Shown piece by piece: positions 34,301 to 47,700 of a stretch of DNA of 64,000 nucleotides. Both the position numbers and the translations under genes were made by a program. Source of the stretch: Isoetes taiwanensis (taxonomy: Eukaryota > Streptophyta > Lycopodiopsida > Isoetales > Isoetaceae); the NCBI GenBank assembly GCA_021234155.1, contig JAJEKV010000041.1, forward strand, positions 9,695,018-9,759,017. The letters are read 5' to 3'. The notes below the pieces were generated by a model. It did no database searches. It worked only from the letters and a program-made list of their open reading frames with translations, and was not told where the DNA came from. Each line of letters starts with the position of its first letter. Within the stretch, counting starts at the first letter, position 1.

Positions 34301-34850
34301 ACGCACTGCCCGTCTGGCATTTTAAACAACAACTTTGGCGTCACGTTTGTCGTTAAAGCCGCCATCGTGACGTTACCGTCTTCATGCGTTGCATACGTCT
34401 CTTTCGCATACGTCTCGCGGTCACGGGAAGTAACGGTACTACCGGCGGGTGAGACGCTTAGGTGCGATAAAGCCTAGGTCGAGCAACTATCCTGAATCGC
34501 TTCTTTAGCCGGCTCAACTCACGTGGTCGATCTCATTCGTATGGGAGCTTACTTGTCGGCTTTGTTTCGGTTCGAGTGCTATCTCGCTTTTCGACTCCCC
34601 TATAAGGAGGAAGCTGCTTGATCTCATCGGAAAGAGATCATGGAACTCCCGTGATCAAGTTAGCTACCGCTTAGGTAACTTGCTGAGCCCCTTATCCTCT
34701 TTTACCTTCTTCGGCTCGGTCTCTTGGATCTCAAGCTTAAAGATATAAGCTACTTGCAAAGCTCTTTATGCACTTGAACATCCGTTTAGAAGACATACAC
34801 TTTGCATGGCGGAACAACTTTTACCCGTGATCTCAATGATCTTGCTTGTC
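31329..34850 (-). pseudogene. Chromovirus pol, unit 1
   Basis: RT is open over 219 codons (33237-33896) with [31 protein letters not shown] and the catalytic box FFDD, then [14 protein letters not shown] and the start of RNase H. Integrase is readable in pieces: the C-terminal half with the GPFRILKRVG segment and chromodomain LQYLVKWKHLP lies at 31291-31776, but the frame shifts after KKDLVKQ, so the normal C-terminus is lost. Core fragments are at 31789-32377. The hAT-like MITE (34029-34447) splits the coding sequence after the VSP codons upstream of RT. The 5' end is the last part of the protease region. It is not translatable as a whole. Confidence 0.88.
34029..34447. mobile_element. hAT-like MITE, copy in unit 1
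   Basis: Diverged copy with GTGTAGG at one end and GGTGAGAC (34448-34455) after the other. The left duplication reads TTGAGACC here. Confidence 0.7.
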
Positions 34851-35819
34851 GGTGTTGCGTAATGCTGGCGTGGCCGGTATAATATAATCGCCCCGGGACC
34901 GTATCTTTGTCTTTGGAGCGTCACATTCTCCCCACTTTGAAATGATCTTTGTCAGCGCATCCGGGTCTTCCCACCTTAGAAACGTCCTAATCGCAACCAG
35001 CTTGATGCATACAATATACTATTATAATACCTACACATTTATTAAAATTACTCTAAGGTAATATTTTTTAGAACATTATTCGCCTTTAACTTATGAAATA
35101 ACTTATCAATTCATAACATCCTTAAAACAAGTTATTCAATAATTCACTTATCATGATAATTTAATTTATCAAATTTTTAACATTTCGTATATATAATTAT
35201 CGTTCGAGGTACTCTTCATTCCTTGCAACACATTCCAACAAAATTTGTGTTGCAAAGAATCTTCGACCTCCTTGCCCTTCCCTCCAGGGCGCTCTATTGG
35301 CTTGGTCGATACTACGTTAGTATCATTTAATTATTAATAAAATTTTGGTTATATGGTGACCACCCACCTATCTACATGGATGCATGGCTAATCTCCGTAG
35401 GAAGAGGGTGAATCTTCCATTATGGCGTGGAGAGATAGCCTATATGCCTATATGCCGCTCATGCCTACACCTCTAGTTGCCCAGCGTGGAGGATATCCTT
35501 CCCGTATATGGGGCGTGAAGGATAGATTCCTCCTATCAAAGCATATATGGGGCTAAAGGTGCCTTTCCTATCAATGCATTCCTCAATGACCTCCTTTCTC
35601 TCGAGGTCGTCTACTTCGTGGGGCAGTAGACTTTCTAATCTACCTTCCACTCATCCAGCGGAACTTGGCGGTCATGCCTACATTGACATTACACCGCCCT
35701 AGAGATCCAGTAGTGGTCCCATCATCGGTAACAACGCATGCGACCCGATACCTAGCATAGGTGGCATCGCGTGGATTAATCTTAACTACACATAGAATTA
35801 CTCTTAACTACACATAGAA

Positions 35820-38800
35820 TTACTCTACACAAATCGACATGCGTAGATTTCTTGGGGAGATGACCTTGCAGTCCCATTGCTCCATAAAACTGTGGGTCTT
35901 GCTTTACTAGATCTTTCTTAAGTACCCATGTCGCGTCTTCCAGCGGCAAGTGTTTCCACTTGACCAAATATTGGAGGAACTTTCGATCTCTCGTTTTCTT
36001 AAAAGGCTTTATCAAGAATCAATTGCGGAACTATTTCCGACTGCTCCTCCGTCATTTCCAACAGCGTTGAGTGTCCAAGACCGTGCGGATTTGGAGTATG
36101 CTTCTTCAACAAACTTACGTGGAAGACCTTATGAATCTTTAGGTGTCTTTGGCAAGTCTAATTTGTAGGATTGATTACCTACTCTCTTGAGTATTCCGAA
36201 GGGTCCGGCCCACCTTGGAGCAAGCTTCTTGCAATTAGATCGCGGGCTTCACTGCTTCACCTTGATCTTGAATCATACATCGTCTCCAACTTCGAACTCT
36301 CATTTGTTCGATGCTTGTTTACGATGCTCTTACGTCGACTCCTTAACGCTGGAAGATACCCTCGAACTTCCTCCACGAGCTGCGCATGTCCGGACAACAT
36401 CTGGCTGAAACTTCTACTTTTGACACGGGATTGTGCCAAGTGTGCGGAGTTAGGCATTGATAGCGTAATTGATCATAAGCGGCGACATTTGGGATGATTC
36501 TTGCTTGGTGCTATTGTAGGCAAACTCCACCAAGTGAATAAATTCTTCCCACATACCTTGCTTGTTCGGACATAGTTCGTAGCATGTCCTCCATAATCTG
36601 TTGGTCCTTTCCGTTTTGGCCATCCGTCGAGGATGATAGGCCGAAAACTCATGGATAGCAGTGCGAATCGTCGTAAAGAGGTCTTGCCAAAAGGCACTCA
36701 TGAACCGGATCCACGTCGGAGATAATCTCCCTTGGCATGCCATGAAGCTTTGAAGATTTCTTTGGTGAAGAGCTTTCTTCGTATCCATAGCCGATCGTGG
36801 TCTGCGGGGCACAAAATGTGCCATTTTTCGACAACTTGTCGACTACTACCATCAAAGCGTCTTTCCCTCTTACGGTCCTTGGGAGTCCCGTGATGAAATC
36901 CATGCCGATTACCTCCCACTTAGCGTTTGGCCGCGCTAATGGCTCCAATGCCCACGGAATTCGGCGCTGCTACGCCTTTGTCTGGCGACATAGGCGACAT
37001 TCCTTGATGTAGCGAGCTACCAGCTTCTTCATTCACGGCCAATAATATTTGCTGCAAGCTTTGAAATATGTTTTCATGAATCGCATGGCAGCTATTGGGC
37101 TGTTATGCGTGTCATGGAGGATCAATTTCCTTACCCACGATGATTGAGACGCGCCGCGGCTTGTTCTTATGGTATAACAGTTGCCCTCCTTCTTATAATG
37201 TTTGAAGGCTTCCCGCTCTTTATCCGTGTTCTAGCCTCCCTAGAGGCTTGCCCATACTTCCCCTGAAATCCCCATCCGTTGGCAAGGACTCTTCAATCTT
37301 CTTACCAAAGTATTTGGAGGCGTCGAAATTGCATTGCAATGCACTCTAGTTGTCGGGGATGCCTTGAAAGCGCATCTGCTACCACGTTGAGCTTCCACGG
37401 CTTGTAGACTATATCAAAGTCATACTCTTCAAGGAACTCCATCCACCTTCTACGCCTCCGGGTTGAGGGTGTGGTTGCGTGAATACATCTTGGAGGCTCG
37501 ATGGTGCGTATCCAATTGGAACTTCCTTCCCAAAAGATAGTGCCTCCAAATTCTTAATGCCACGACAACCCGCAAGCAATTCGATCGTGCGTGGGGTGGC
37601 GGCGTTTCGGCGTGGTTCATCTTCACGAGGTAAATGACGCTACCACACGCTCTTCTTGCATGAAACCTTTGCACTGTAGCTATCTTACTGCGCATCTGTG
37701 GCTACAAGCTTATCTTTCTCACGGGTCGGCGGGGTTAAGAGGGGGCGGTTGTTAATGCTTCTTTCAACAATTCAAACCACCTTGGGCTTTCTTGTGCCAA
37801 TGCTCGCCCAATCTTTCACTTTCTCGCCCTCGTTAAGTACGTTGGCGGGCCGCTATCTTAACAAAGTTCTTCACGAACTTCTTCTGTAGTACCGCTAAGC
37901 AGAAAAACTTCCGACCTCATGCACATTCTTGATTGCCGCCGGGCTGAATGGCGGCTTCAATCTTTGGCGTGGTCCGTCGAGATTCTTTCTGGCGAGATCC
38001 ACATGACCAAGGTATTCCACCTTCTCCGGTTCGCGCGGTGGCGCCGACAACTTGGCGTACAACTGGTGCCTCTTCAACTTCTCCAGCACTCTCCTTAAGT
38101 GTTGCACATGCTCTTCAAGGGATCTGCTATACACCAGAATGTCGTCAAAGAAAACTATCACAAAGGTGTCTAGGAACTCCCTGAAGATGTCGTTCATGAG
38201 CCTCATGAACGTTGCTAGGGCGTTTGATAAGCCAAAAGGCATTACCAGTGAATTCATAGTGCCCGCATCACAGCGTTTAAAGCGGTTTTATGAATATCTT
38301 CTTCCTTTATCCGGATCCGATGATATCGACCTTAAATTCGATTTTGAGAAGACCTTTGCCCCTTGGAGCTGATCCATCAAGTCATCCGATCTAGGGAGCG
38401 CATACTTGTTCTTAATGGTGTGCTTGTTCAACTGCCTATAGTCTATGCACATCCTCAAACTACCATCCTTCTTCTTGACAAAAAGAATAGGTGCTCCGAA
38501 CGGTGAGACCAGTGTAGGTTAAGTACGCGTACGTTACGTTTTCCATACTTAACGTCGCATCGTACCCATACCGCATCTTGTCATTACTTATTCATTTTGT
38601 GCATCAAATAGGAACAAATTTTTTTTTTTTTTGTTGTTTACGACGCTGCATTTCGCGACGTACTTTATAAGTAACGGTATTGCACGTACGGTGACGCACT
38701 TTATAGGTAATGTACATTTTCTTTTCAAAAAAATGAAAAAAAAATAATTTTTCGCTAACGCATCGCATTTGCACGTGATCCTTTATGGTACCGCACGCAC

Positions 38801-39334
38801 CGCACGCCGCACTTTAAACAATAACTTTGACGTGACGCTTGCACGCTAAACCGCCATCGTGACGCTACCCCGCATCAGACGCTGCATACGCATCGCATTA
38901 ACAGAGACGGTAACGGGAAGTACGGCGATTACAATCGTGAGACGCTAGGTCTGACAAAGTTTAGGTCGACAACTACCGTGAATCGCTTTAGTTCGGCTAA
39001 CTCCCTGGTCGCCATTCTCGATGGAGCCTTTTACTTGTCGGCTTTTAGTTCCTGCTCGAAAAGCTATCTCGCGACTCACTCCCCTATAAGGAGGAAGCTG
39101 CTTGATCTCATCTGGAAAGAGATCATGGAACTCCGTGATCAAGTTAGCTACCTGCTTAGGTAACTTGCTGAGCCCCTTATCCTCTTTACCTTCTTCTGGC
39201 TCAGTCTCTTGGATCTCAAGCTTAAAGATATAAGCTACTTGCTCGCTCTTTATGCACTTGAACATCCGTTTAGAAGACATACACTGCATGACGGGAACAA
39301 CTTCTTTACCTGTGATCTCAATGATCTTGCCGTC
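35820..39334 (-). pseudogene. Chromovirus pol, unit 2
   Basis: The protease-RT linker is open at 38945-39370 (KIIEITGKEVVPVMQ, then FKLEIQETEPEEGKEDKG, then FHDLFPDEIKQLPPYRG). RT is readable only at 37895-38257 (FFDD box present). Integrase is in short shifted frames at 36450-36948 (AKWEVIGMDFITGLP with the first catalytic Asp). The chromodomain survives as KFLQYLVKWKHLPLEDATW (35782-36015). The MITE again lies between the linker and RT. This unit has many one- to three-base differences from units 3 and 6. Confidence 0.85.
38510..38937. mobile_element. hAT-like MITE, copy in unit 2
   Basis: Starts CAGTGTAGGTTAAG after GGTGAGAC (38502-38509). The right end is degraded (ACAATC before GTGAGAC). 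Confidence 0.75.
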
Positions 39335-40313
39335 GGGTGTTGGGCGTGTACGCGTGACGGGGCAGTACAATATACGTCCTGGGACCGTATACTGTGCTGG
39401 AACGTCACATTCTCCCCACCTTGAAATGATGCTGTCCGCAGCATCGTGGGTCTTCCCACCTTAGAAACGTCCTAATCTGCAACCAACTTGATGCATACAA
39501 TATACTATTATAATACCTACACATTTATTAAAATTACTCTAAGGTAATATTTTTAGAACATTATTACGCCTTTAACTTATGAAATAACTTATCAATTCAT
39601 AACATCCTTAAAACAAGTTATTCAATAATTCACTTATCATGATAATTTAATTTATCAAATTTTTAACATTTCGTATATATAATTATCGTTCGAGGTACTC
39701 TTCATTCCTTGCAACACATTCCAACAAAATTTGTGTTGCAAGTCTTCGTAGCTCGACCTCCTTGCCCTCCGGAGCGCTCTATTGGCCTGCAGGTCGATAC
39801 TACGTTAGTATCATTTAATTATTAATAAAATTTTGGTTATATGGTGACCACCCCACCTATCTACATGGATGCATGGCTAATCTCCCGGCGTAGGAAGAGG
39901 GTGAATCTTCCATTATGGCGTGGAGATAGGCCCTATATGCCTATATGCCGCTCATGCCTACACCTCTAGTTGCCAACAAGTGGAGGATATCCTTCAAGTA
40001 TATGGGGCGTGAAGGATAGATTCCTCCTATCAAAGCATATATGGGGCTAAAGGTGCCTTTCCTATCAATGCATTCCTCAATGACCTCCTTTCTTCGAGGT
40101 CGTCTGCTTCGTGGGGACAGTAGACTTTCTAATCTACCTTCCACTCATCCAAGCGGAAACGCGGTCATGCCTACATTGACATTACACCACGCCCTAGAGA
40201 TCACCGTAGTGGTCCCATCATCGGTAACAACGCATGCGACCGATACCTAGCATAGGTGGCATGCGTAGATTAATCTTAACTACACATAGAATTACTCTTA
40301 ACTACACATAGAA

Positions 40314-43300
40314 TTACTCTACACAAATCGACATGCCTGAGCCGATTTCTTCGGAGATGACCTTGCGGGCCCCATTGCTCCATAAAGCGTGGGTACTTTA
40401 CTAGATCTTTCTTAAGTACCCATGTCGCGTCTTCCACTGGCAAGTGTTTCCACTTGACCAAATATTGGAGGAACTCTGATCTCCTCGTTTTCTTAAAGGC
40501 TTTATCAAGAATCAATTCTGGAACTATTTCCAGCTGCTCCTCCGTCATTTCCAACAACGTTGGAGTGTCCAAGACTTCGTCTGGATTTGGAGTATGCTTC
40601 TTCAACAAACTTACGTGGAAGACCTTATGAATCTTTAGGTGTGCTGGCAAGTCTAATTTGTAGGATTGATTACCTACTCTCTTGAGTATTCTGAAGGGTC
40701 CAGCCCACCTTGGAGCAAGCTTCTTGCAATTACCGATGCGGAGCTTCGCCTGCTTCACCTTGATCTTGAATCATACATCGTCTCCAACTCGGAACTCTCT
40801 GACTGTTCGATGCTTGTCGGCGATGCTCTTCTGTCGACTCCTTGCTGCCAGAAGATACCCTCGAACTTCCTCCACGAGCTGCTGCATGTCGGACAACATC
40901 TGCTGCGAAACTTCTACTTTTGACACGGGATTGTGCCAAGTGTCTGGAGTTAGGCATTGATAGCCGTAATTGATCATAAACGGCGACATTTGGGATGATT
41001 CTTGCTTGGTGCTATTGTAGGCAAACTCCACCAAGTGAATAAATTCTTCCCACATACCTTGCTTGTTCCAGACATAGTTCCGTAGCATGTCCTCCATAAT
41101 CCTGTTGGTCCGCTCCGTTTGGCCATCCGTCTGAGGATGATAGGCCGTGCTCATGGATAGCTTGGTCTGAATCGTCGTAAAGAGGTCTTGCCAAAAGGCA
41201 CTCATGAACTTCGGATCCCTGTCGGAGATAATCTCCCTTGGCATGCCATGAAGCCTGAAGATTTCTTTGGTGAAGAGCTTTGCTGTATCCATAAGCGATT
41301 CTGTGTCTCCAGGGCACAAAATGTGCCATTTTTTAAACAACTTGTCGACTACTACCATCAAAGCTGTCTTTCCCTCTTACTTGGCCTTGGGAGTCATGTG
41401 ATGAAATCCATCTTTGATTACCTCCCACTTAGCGTTTGGCGAATCGCTAATGGCTCCAATGCCCCCGAATTGAGCTGCTTCTCGCTTTGTCTCGCCGACA
41501 TAGCCGACATTCCTTGATGTAGCAAGCTACCCGCTTCTTCATTCCCGGCCAATAATATTTGCTGCAAGACTTTGAAATATGTTTTCATGAATCCCGCAGA
41601 TGGCCAGCTATTGGGTTGTTGTAGCGTGTCATGGAGGATCAATTTCCTTACCCCGATGATTCGGGCTTTTGGCTTGTTCTTATGGTATAACAGGTTGCCC
41701 TCCTTCTTATAATGTTTGAAGGCTTCCCGCTCTTTATCTGTTCTAGCCTCCCTAGAGAGGCTTGCCCATACTTCCCGAAATCCCCATCCGTTGGCAAGGA
41801 CTCTTCAATCTTTCTTACCAAAGTCATTCGGAGAGCCAAATTGCATTGCAATGCACTCTAGTTTGTCGGGATGCCTTGAAAGCGCATCCGCTACCACGTT
41901 GAGCTTCCCCGGCTTGTAGACTATATCAAAGTCATACTCTTTCAAGGAACTCCATCCACCTTCTCGCCTCGAGGTTGAGGGTGTGGTGGCGTGAATACAT
42001 ACCGAGGCTCGATGGTCTCAGATCCAATTGGAACTTCCTTCCAAAAAGATAGTGCCTCCAAATTCTTAATGCCCCGACAACGCAAGCAATTCCCCGATCG
42101 CGTCCGGGTGGTAGCGTTGGGCGTGGTTCATCTTCCTGGAGTCGTACGCTACCACACGCTCTTCTTGCATGAGCACTGCACCTGTAGCTATCTTACTCGC
42201 ATCTGTGGCTACAAGCTTATCTTTCTCTGGGTCCGGCAGGGTTAAGACTGGGGCGGTTGTTAATGCTTCTTTCAACAATTCAAACCACGCGGCTTTCTTG
42301 TGCCAATGCTGCGCCCAATCTTTCACTTTCTCCGCCCTCGTTAAATTGTAGCGGGGCGCTTATCTTAGCAAAGTTCTTCACGAACTTCCGTAGTACCACC
42401 GCTAAGCCGAAAACTTCACCTCATGCACATTCTTGATTCTGCGGCGGGAATGACGGCTTCAATCTTGGCGGGGGTCCGTCGAGATTCCTTCTGCTGAGAT
42501 CACATGACCAAGGTATTCCACCTTCTCCAAGGCGGCGGCACGCCGACAACTTATGCGTTATAACCGATTGCCTCTTCAACTTCAAAGACTCTCCTTAAGT
42601 GTTGCACATGCTCTTCAAGGGATGCGCTATACACCGTAATGTCGCCAAAGAAAACTATCACAAAGGTGTCTAGGAACTCCCTGAAGATGTCGTTCATGAG
42701 CCTCATGAACGTTGCTAGGGCGTTTGATAAGCCAAAAGGCATTACCGTGAATTCATAGTGCCCGTACCGCGTTCTGAAAGCGGTTTTATGAATATCTTCT
42801 TCCTTTATCCGGATCTGATGATATCCTGACCTTAAGTCGATTTTGGAGAAGACCTTTGCCCCTTGGAGCTGATCCATCAAGTCATCCGATCTAGGGAGCG
42901 CATACTTGTTCTTAATGGTGTGCTTGTTCAACTGCCTATAGTCTATGCACATCCTCAAACTACCATCCTTCTTCTTGACAAAAAGAATAGGTGCTCCGAA
43001 CGGTGAGACCAGTGTAGGTTAAGTACGCGTACGTTACGTTTTCCATACTTAACGTACCGTACCCATACGTACTGTACGTACTTATTCATTTTGTGCATCA
43101 AATAGGAACAAATTTTTTTGGTTTGTTGTTTACGTACGCGTACGGTACGTACTTTATAAGTACGGTACAGGTACGGTACGTACTTTATAGGTACGGTACA
43201 AGTACTTTTCAAAAAAAAAAAAAATAATTTTTTTCGTTAACGACGTATCGTGACATTTTATGGTACCGCACGCACCGCACGCTGCATTTTAAACAACAAC

Positions 43301-43820
43301 TTTGACGACGCTTGTACGCTAAACCGCCATCGACGCTAATTCCCAGCATCAGACGCTGCATACGATGCATACACGCACGGCACGGGAAGTACGCGGACTA
43401 CACCGGGTGAGACGCTTAGGGTCCGAGCAAAGCCTAGGTCGAGCAACTCCCCGCAGAATCGCTTTAGTCTGGCCAACTCCCCGCGGTCGCCATTCTCATG
43501 GAGCCTTACTTGTCGGCTTTGTTCCCTGCTCGAGTGCTATCTCGCACTCGACTCCCTATAAGGAGGAAGCCGCTGCTTGATCTCATCCGAAAGAGATCAT
43601 GGAACTCGCGTGATCAAGTTAGCTACCGCTTAGGTAACTTGTCGAGCCCCTTATCCTCTTTACCTTCTTCCCGCTCGGGCCTCTTGGATCTCAAGCTTAA
43701 AGATATAAGCTACTTGCTCGCTTCTTTATGCACTTGAACATCCGTTTAGAAGACATACACCGCATGACGGGAACAACTTTTACCACGTGATCTCAATGAT
43801 CTTGTCGTGTTGGGCGTGGT
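40314..43820 (-). pseudogene. Chromovirus pol, unit 3
   Basis: It has the longest integrase frame of the array: 40771-41361 contains IISDRDPKFMSAFWQDLF and QTDGQTERTNRIMEDMLR, covering the second Asp and the Glu of the DDE triad. It continues as 40276-40758 with the chromodomain (LVKWKHLPVEDATWVLKKDLVK). A shift after DLVK changes the last residues. RT (42551-42958) has its catalytic box altered to FGDI where other units read FDDI. This unit is broken by the MITE and by shifts in RNase H (42066-42326). Confidence 0.88.
43010..43405. mobile_element. hAT-like MITE, best-defined copy (unit 3)
   Basis: 396 bp between perfect 8 bp duplications GGTGAGAC (43002-43009 and 43406-43413). The termini are CAGTGTAG and, inverted, CGGTGTAG. 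The 8 bp duplication and CA(G/N)TG-type terminus fit the hAT superfamily. The interior is rich in GTACGTAC-type palindromes and has no coding sequence. Confidence 0.82.
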
Positions 43821-44794
43821 ACGCTGGCGTGGCCGGCAATACAATATACGCCCCGGGACAGATACATCGTCTTTGAACGCCACATTCTCCCCACCTTGAA
43901 ATGATGTCGTGTGCAAAGCATCGTGGGTCTTCCCACCTTAGAAACGTCCTAATCTGCAACCAACTTGATGCATACAATATACTATTATAATACCTACACA
44001 TTTATTAAAATTACTCTAAGGTAATATTTTTAGAACATTATTACGCCTTTAACTTATGAAATAACTTATCAATTCATAACATCCTTAAAACAAGTTATTC
44101 AATAATTCACTTATCATGATAATTTAATTTATCAAATTTTTAACATTTCGTATATATAATTATCGTTCGAGGTACTCTTCATTCCTTGCAACACATTCCA
44201 ACAAAATTTGTGTTGCAAGTCTTCGTAGCTCGACCTCCTTGCCCTCCGGAGCGCTCTATTGGCCTGCAGGTCGATACTACGTTAGTATCATTTAATTATT
44301 AATAAAATTTTGGTTATATGGTGACCACCCCACCTATCTACATGGATGCATGGCTAATCTCCCGGCGTAGGAAGAGGGTGAATCTTCCATTATGGCCGTG
44401 GAGATAGCGCCTATATGCCTATATGCCGCTCATGCCTACACCTCTAGTTGCCCAGCGTGGAGGATATCCTTCCCGTATATGGGGCGTGAAGGATAGATTC
44501 CTCCTATCAAAGCATATATGGGGCTAAAGGTGCCTTTCCTATCAATGCATTCCTCAATGACCTCCTTTCTCTCGAGGTCGTCTACTTCCGTGGGACAGAA
44601 GTAGACTTTCTAATCTACCTTCCACTCATCCAAGCGGAAACGCGGTCATGCCTACATTGACATTACACCACGCCCTAGAGATCACCGTAGTGGTCCCATC
44701 ATCGGTAACAACGCATGCGACCGATACCTAGCATAGGTGGCATGCGTAGATTAATCTTAACTACACATAGAATTACTCTTAACTACACATAGAA

Positions 44795-47700
44795 TTACTC
44801 TACACAAATCGACATGCCTGAGCCGATTTCTTCGGAGATGACCTTGCCGTCCCATTGCTCCATAAACTGTGGGTACTGCTTTACTAGATCTTTCTTAAGT
44901 ACCCATGTCGCTGTTTTCCGGCAAGTGTTTCCACTTGACCAAATATTGGAGGAACTCTGATCTCCTCGTTTTCTTAAAGGCTTTATCAAGAATCAATTCT
45001 GGAACTATTTCCAGCTGCTCCTCCGTCATTTCCAACAACGTTGGAGTGTCCAAGACTTCGTCTGGATTTGGAGTATGCTTCTTCAACAAACTTACGTGGA
45101 AGACCTTATGAATCTTTAGGTGTGCTGGCAAGTCTAATTTGTAGGATTGATTACCTACTCTCTTGAGTATTCTGAAGGGTCCAGCCCACCTTGGAGCAAG
45201 CTTCTTGCAATTACCGGATGGAGAGCCACCGCTTTCACCTTGATCTTGAATCATACATCGCCTCCAACTCGAACTCTCGACTGTTCGATGCTTGTCGTAT
45301 GATGCTCTTTCGCCGACTCCTTTGCTTTTAAGATACCCTCGAACTTCCTCCACGAGCCGCCGATGTCTGGACAACATCCTTTATTTAAACTTCTACTTTT
45401 GACACGGGATTGTGCCAAGTGTCCGAGTTAGCATTGATAGCCGTGAATTGATCATAAACGCTACATTTGGGATGATTCTTGCTTGGTGCTATTGTAGGCA
45501 AAACTCCACCAAGTGAATAAATTCTTCCCACATACCTTGCTTGTTCGCATATAGTTCCGTAGCATGTCCTCCATAATCCTTTGTTGGTCCGCCCGCTTGG
45601 CCATCCGTCGAGGATGATAGGCCGTTTCATGGATAGCTTGGTCTGAATCGTCGTGAAAGAGGTCTTTGGCAAAAGGCACTCATGAACTTCTCGGATCCCC
45701 GTTTGGAGATAATCTCCCTTGGCATGCCATGAAGCCCGAAGATTTCTTTGGTGAAGAGCTTTGTCGTATCCATAGTACGACTGTGGGTCCTGCCGCAGGC
45801 ACAAAATGTGCCATTTTCTACAACTTGTCGACTACTACCATCAAAGCGTTTTTCCCTTACGGCTTTTGGGAGTCCCGTGATGAAATCCATGTCGATTATT
45901 CTCCCACTTAGCGCTTAAGCAACGCTAATGGCTCCAATGCCCCCTGGAATTCGGAGCTGCTCGCCTTTTGTCTCACGACATAGCCGACATTCCTTGATGT
46001 AGCGAAGCTACCCGCTTCTTCATTCCCGCCAATAATAATAGCCAAGACTTTGAAATATGTTTTCATGAATCCCGCATGGCCGCCTATTGGGCTGCCAGCG
46101 CGGTCATGGAGGATCAATTTCCTTACCCCGATGATTCGGCACGCAAAGCTTGTTCTTATGGTATAACAAGTTGCCCTCCTTCTTATAATGTTTGAAGGTT
46201 TCCCGCTTTTTATCCGTTTCTAGCCTCCCTAGAGAGGCTTGCCCATACTTCCCGAAATCCCCATCCGCTGGCAAGGACTCTTCAATCTTCTTACCAAAGT
46301 CAGCCGGAGAGCCGAAATTGCATTGCAATGCACTCTAGTTGTCGGGATGCCTTGAAAGATCTGCTACCACGCTGAGCTTCCCCGCTTGTAGACTATATCA
46401 AAGTCATACTCTTCAAGGAACTCCATCCACCTTCTCGCCTTGAGGTTGAGGTGTGGTTGCGTGAATACATACCGGAGGCTCGATGGTCGTATCCAATTGG
46501 AACTTCCTTCCCAAAAGATAGTGCCTCCAAATTCTTAATGCCCCGACAACCGCAAGCAATTCCGACGATCGCGGCGTCGTAGCGCAAGTTTGGCGTGGTT
46601 CATCTTCCGGAGTCAGACGCTACCACACGCTTCTTCTTGCATGAGCACCGCGACCGAAGCTATCTTACTCAGACCGTGGCTACAAGCTTATCTTTCTCAC
46701 GGGTCCCCGTAGAGGTTAAGATCGGGCGGTTGTTAATGCTTCTTTCAACAATTCAAACCCCTTTGGCTTTCTTGTGTAATGCTCTCGCCCAATCTTTCAC
46801 TTTCTCCGCCCTCGTTAAGTCGTTAGCGGGCCGCTATCTTAGCAAAGTTCTTCACGAACTTCTGTAGTACCCCTCGCTGGCCGAGAAAACTTCGACCTCA
46901 TGCATTCTTCGGTGCGGCCACGAATGGCGGCTTCAATCTTGGCGCAGGGTCCGTCGAGATTCCTTCTGGCGAGATCACATGACCAAGGTATTCCACCTTC
47001 TCCGCTTCGCGGTGGCACTTGACAACTTATGCATAACCGGTGCCTCTTCAACTTCTCCAAAGACTCTCCTTAAGTGTTGCACATGCTCTTCAAGGGATCT
47101 GCTATACACCAGAATGTCGTCAAAGAAAACTATCACAAAGGTGTCTAGGAACTCCCTGAAGATGTCGTTCATGAGCCTCATGAACGTTGCTAGGGCGTTT
47201 GATAAGCCAAAAGGCATTACCGTGAATTCATAGTGCCCGTACCGCGTTCTGAAAGCGGTTTTATGAATATCTTCTTCCTTTATCCGGATCTGATGATATC
47301 CTGACCTTAAGTCGATTTTGGAGAAGACCTTTGCCCCTTGGAGCTGATCCATCAAGTCATCCGATCTAGGGAGCGCATACTTGTTCTTAATGGTGTGCTT
47401 GTTCAACTGCCTATAGTCTATGCACATCCTCAAACTACCATCCTTCTTCTTGACAAAAAGAATAGGTGCTCCGAACGGTGAGACCAGTGTAGGTTAAGTA
47501 CGCGTACGTTACGTTTTCCATACTTAACGTACCGTACCCATACGTACTGTACGTACTTATTCATTTTGTGCATCAAATAGGAACAAAATTTTTTTTTTTT
47601 TGGTTTGTTGTTTACGACGGGCGTCACGGGTACGCATTACTTTATAAGTAATGCGGTGACAGTGCGGCGACGCACTTTATAGGTACCGGCACAAGTACTT

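Larger units (their letters stand above)
30438..34925 (-). repeat. Chromovirus-derived tandem array, unit 1
   Basis: 4488 bp, directly continuous with the complete LTR4. In plus-strand order it holds the polypurine tract, ~880 bp of AT-rich 3' UTR, pol, and ~75 bp of LTR start (to CGTCACA at 34925), where unit 2 begins. The array lies within the body of one element, since its left edge is a true 3' LTR. Confidence 0.9.
34926..39409 (-). repeat. Chromovirus-derived tandem array, unit 2
   Basis: 4484 bp, same organisation. The LTR remnant is 39335-39409. The join to pol lies at DGK codons (39326-39334), after which the reading frame runs into LTR sequence. Confidence 0.9.
39410..43884 (-). repeat. 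Chromovirus-derived tandem array, unit 3
   Basis: 4475 bp, same organisation. It is one of the better-resolved units over integrase and the 3' UTR (39410-41360). Confidence 0.9.

Noticed and set aside
34029-34447. GTAC-rich block as a replication origin or independent satellite
   Set aside because: The 8 bp flanking duplications and inverted termini in several units show it is an inserted MITE.
40666-40960. Plus-strand frames of 85 and 92 codons repeated in each unit
   Set aside because: These are antisense shadows of the integrase C-terminal coding region, kept open only because the units are copies of one another.
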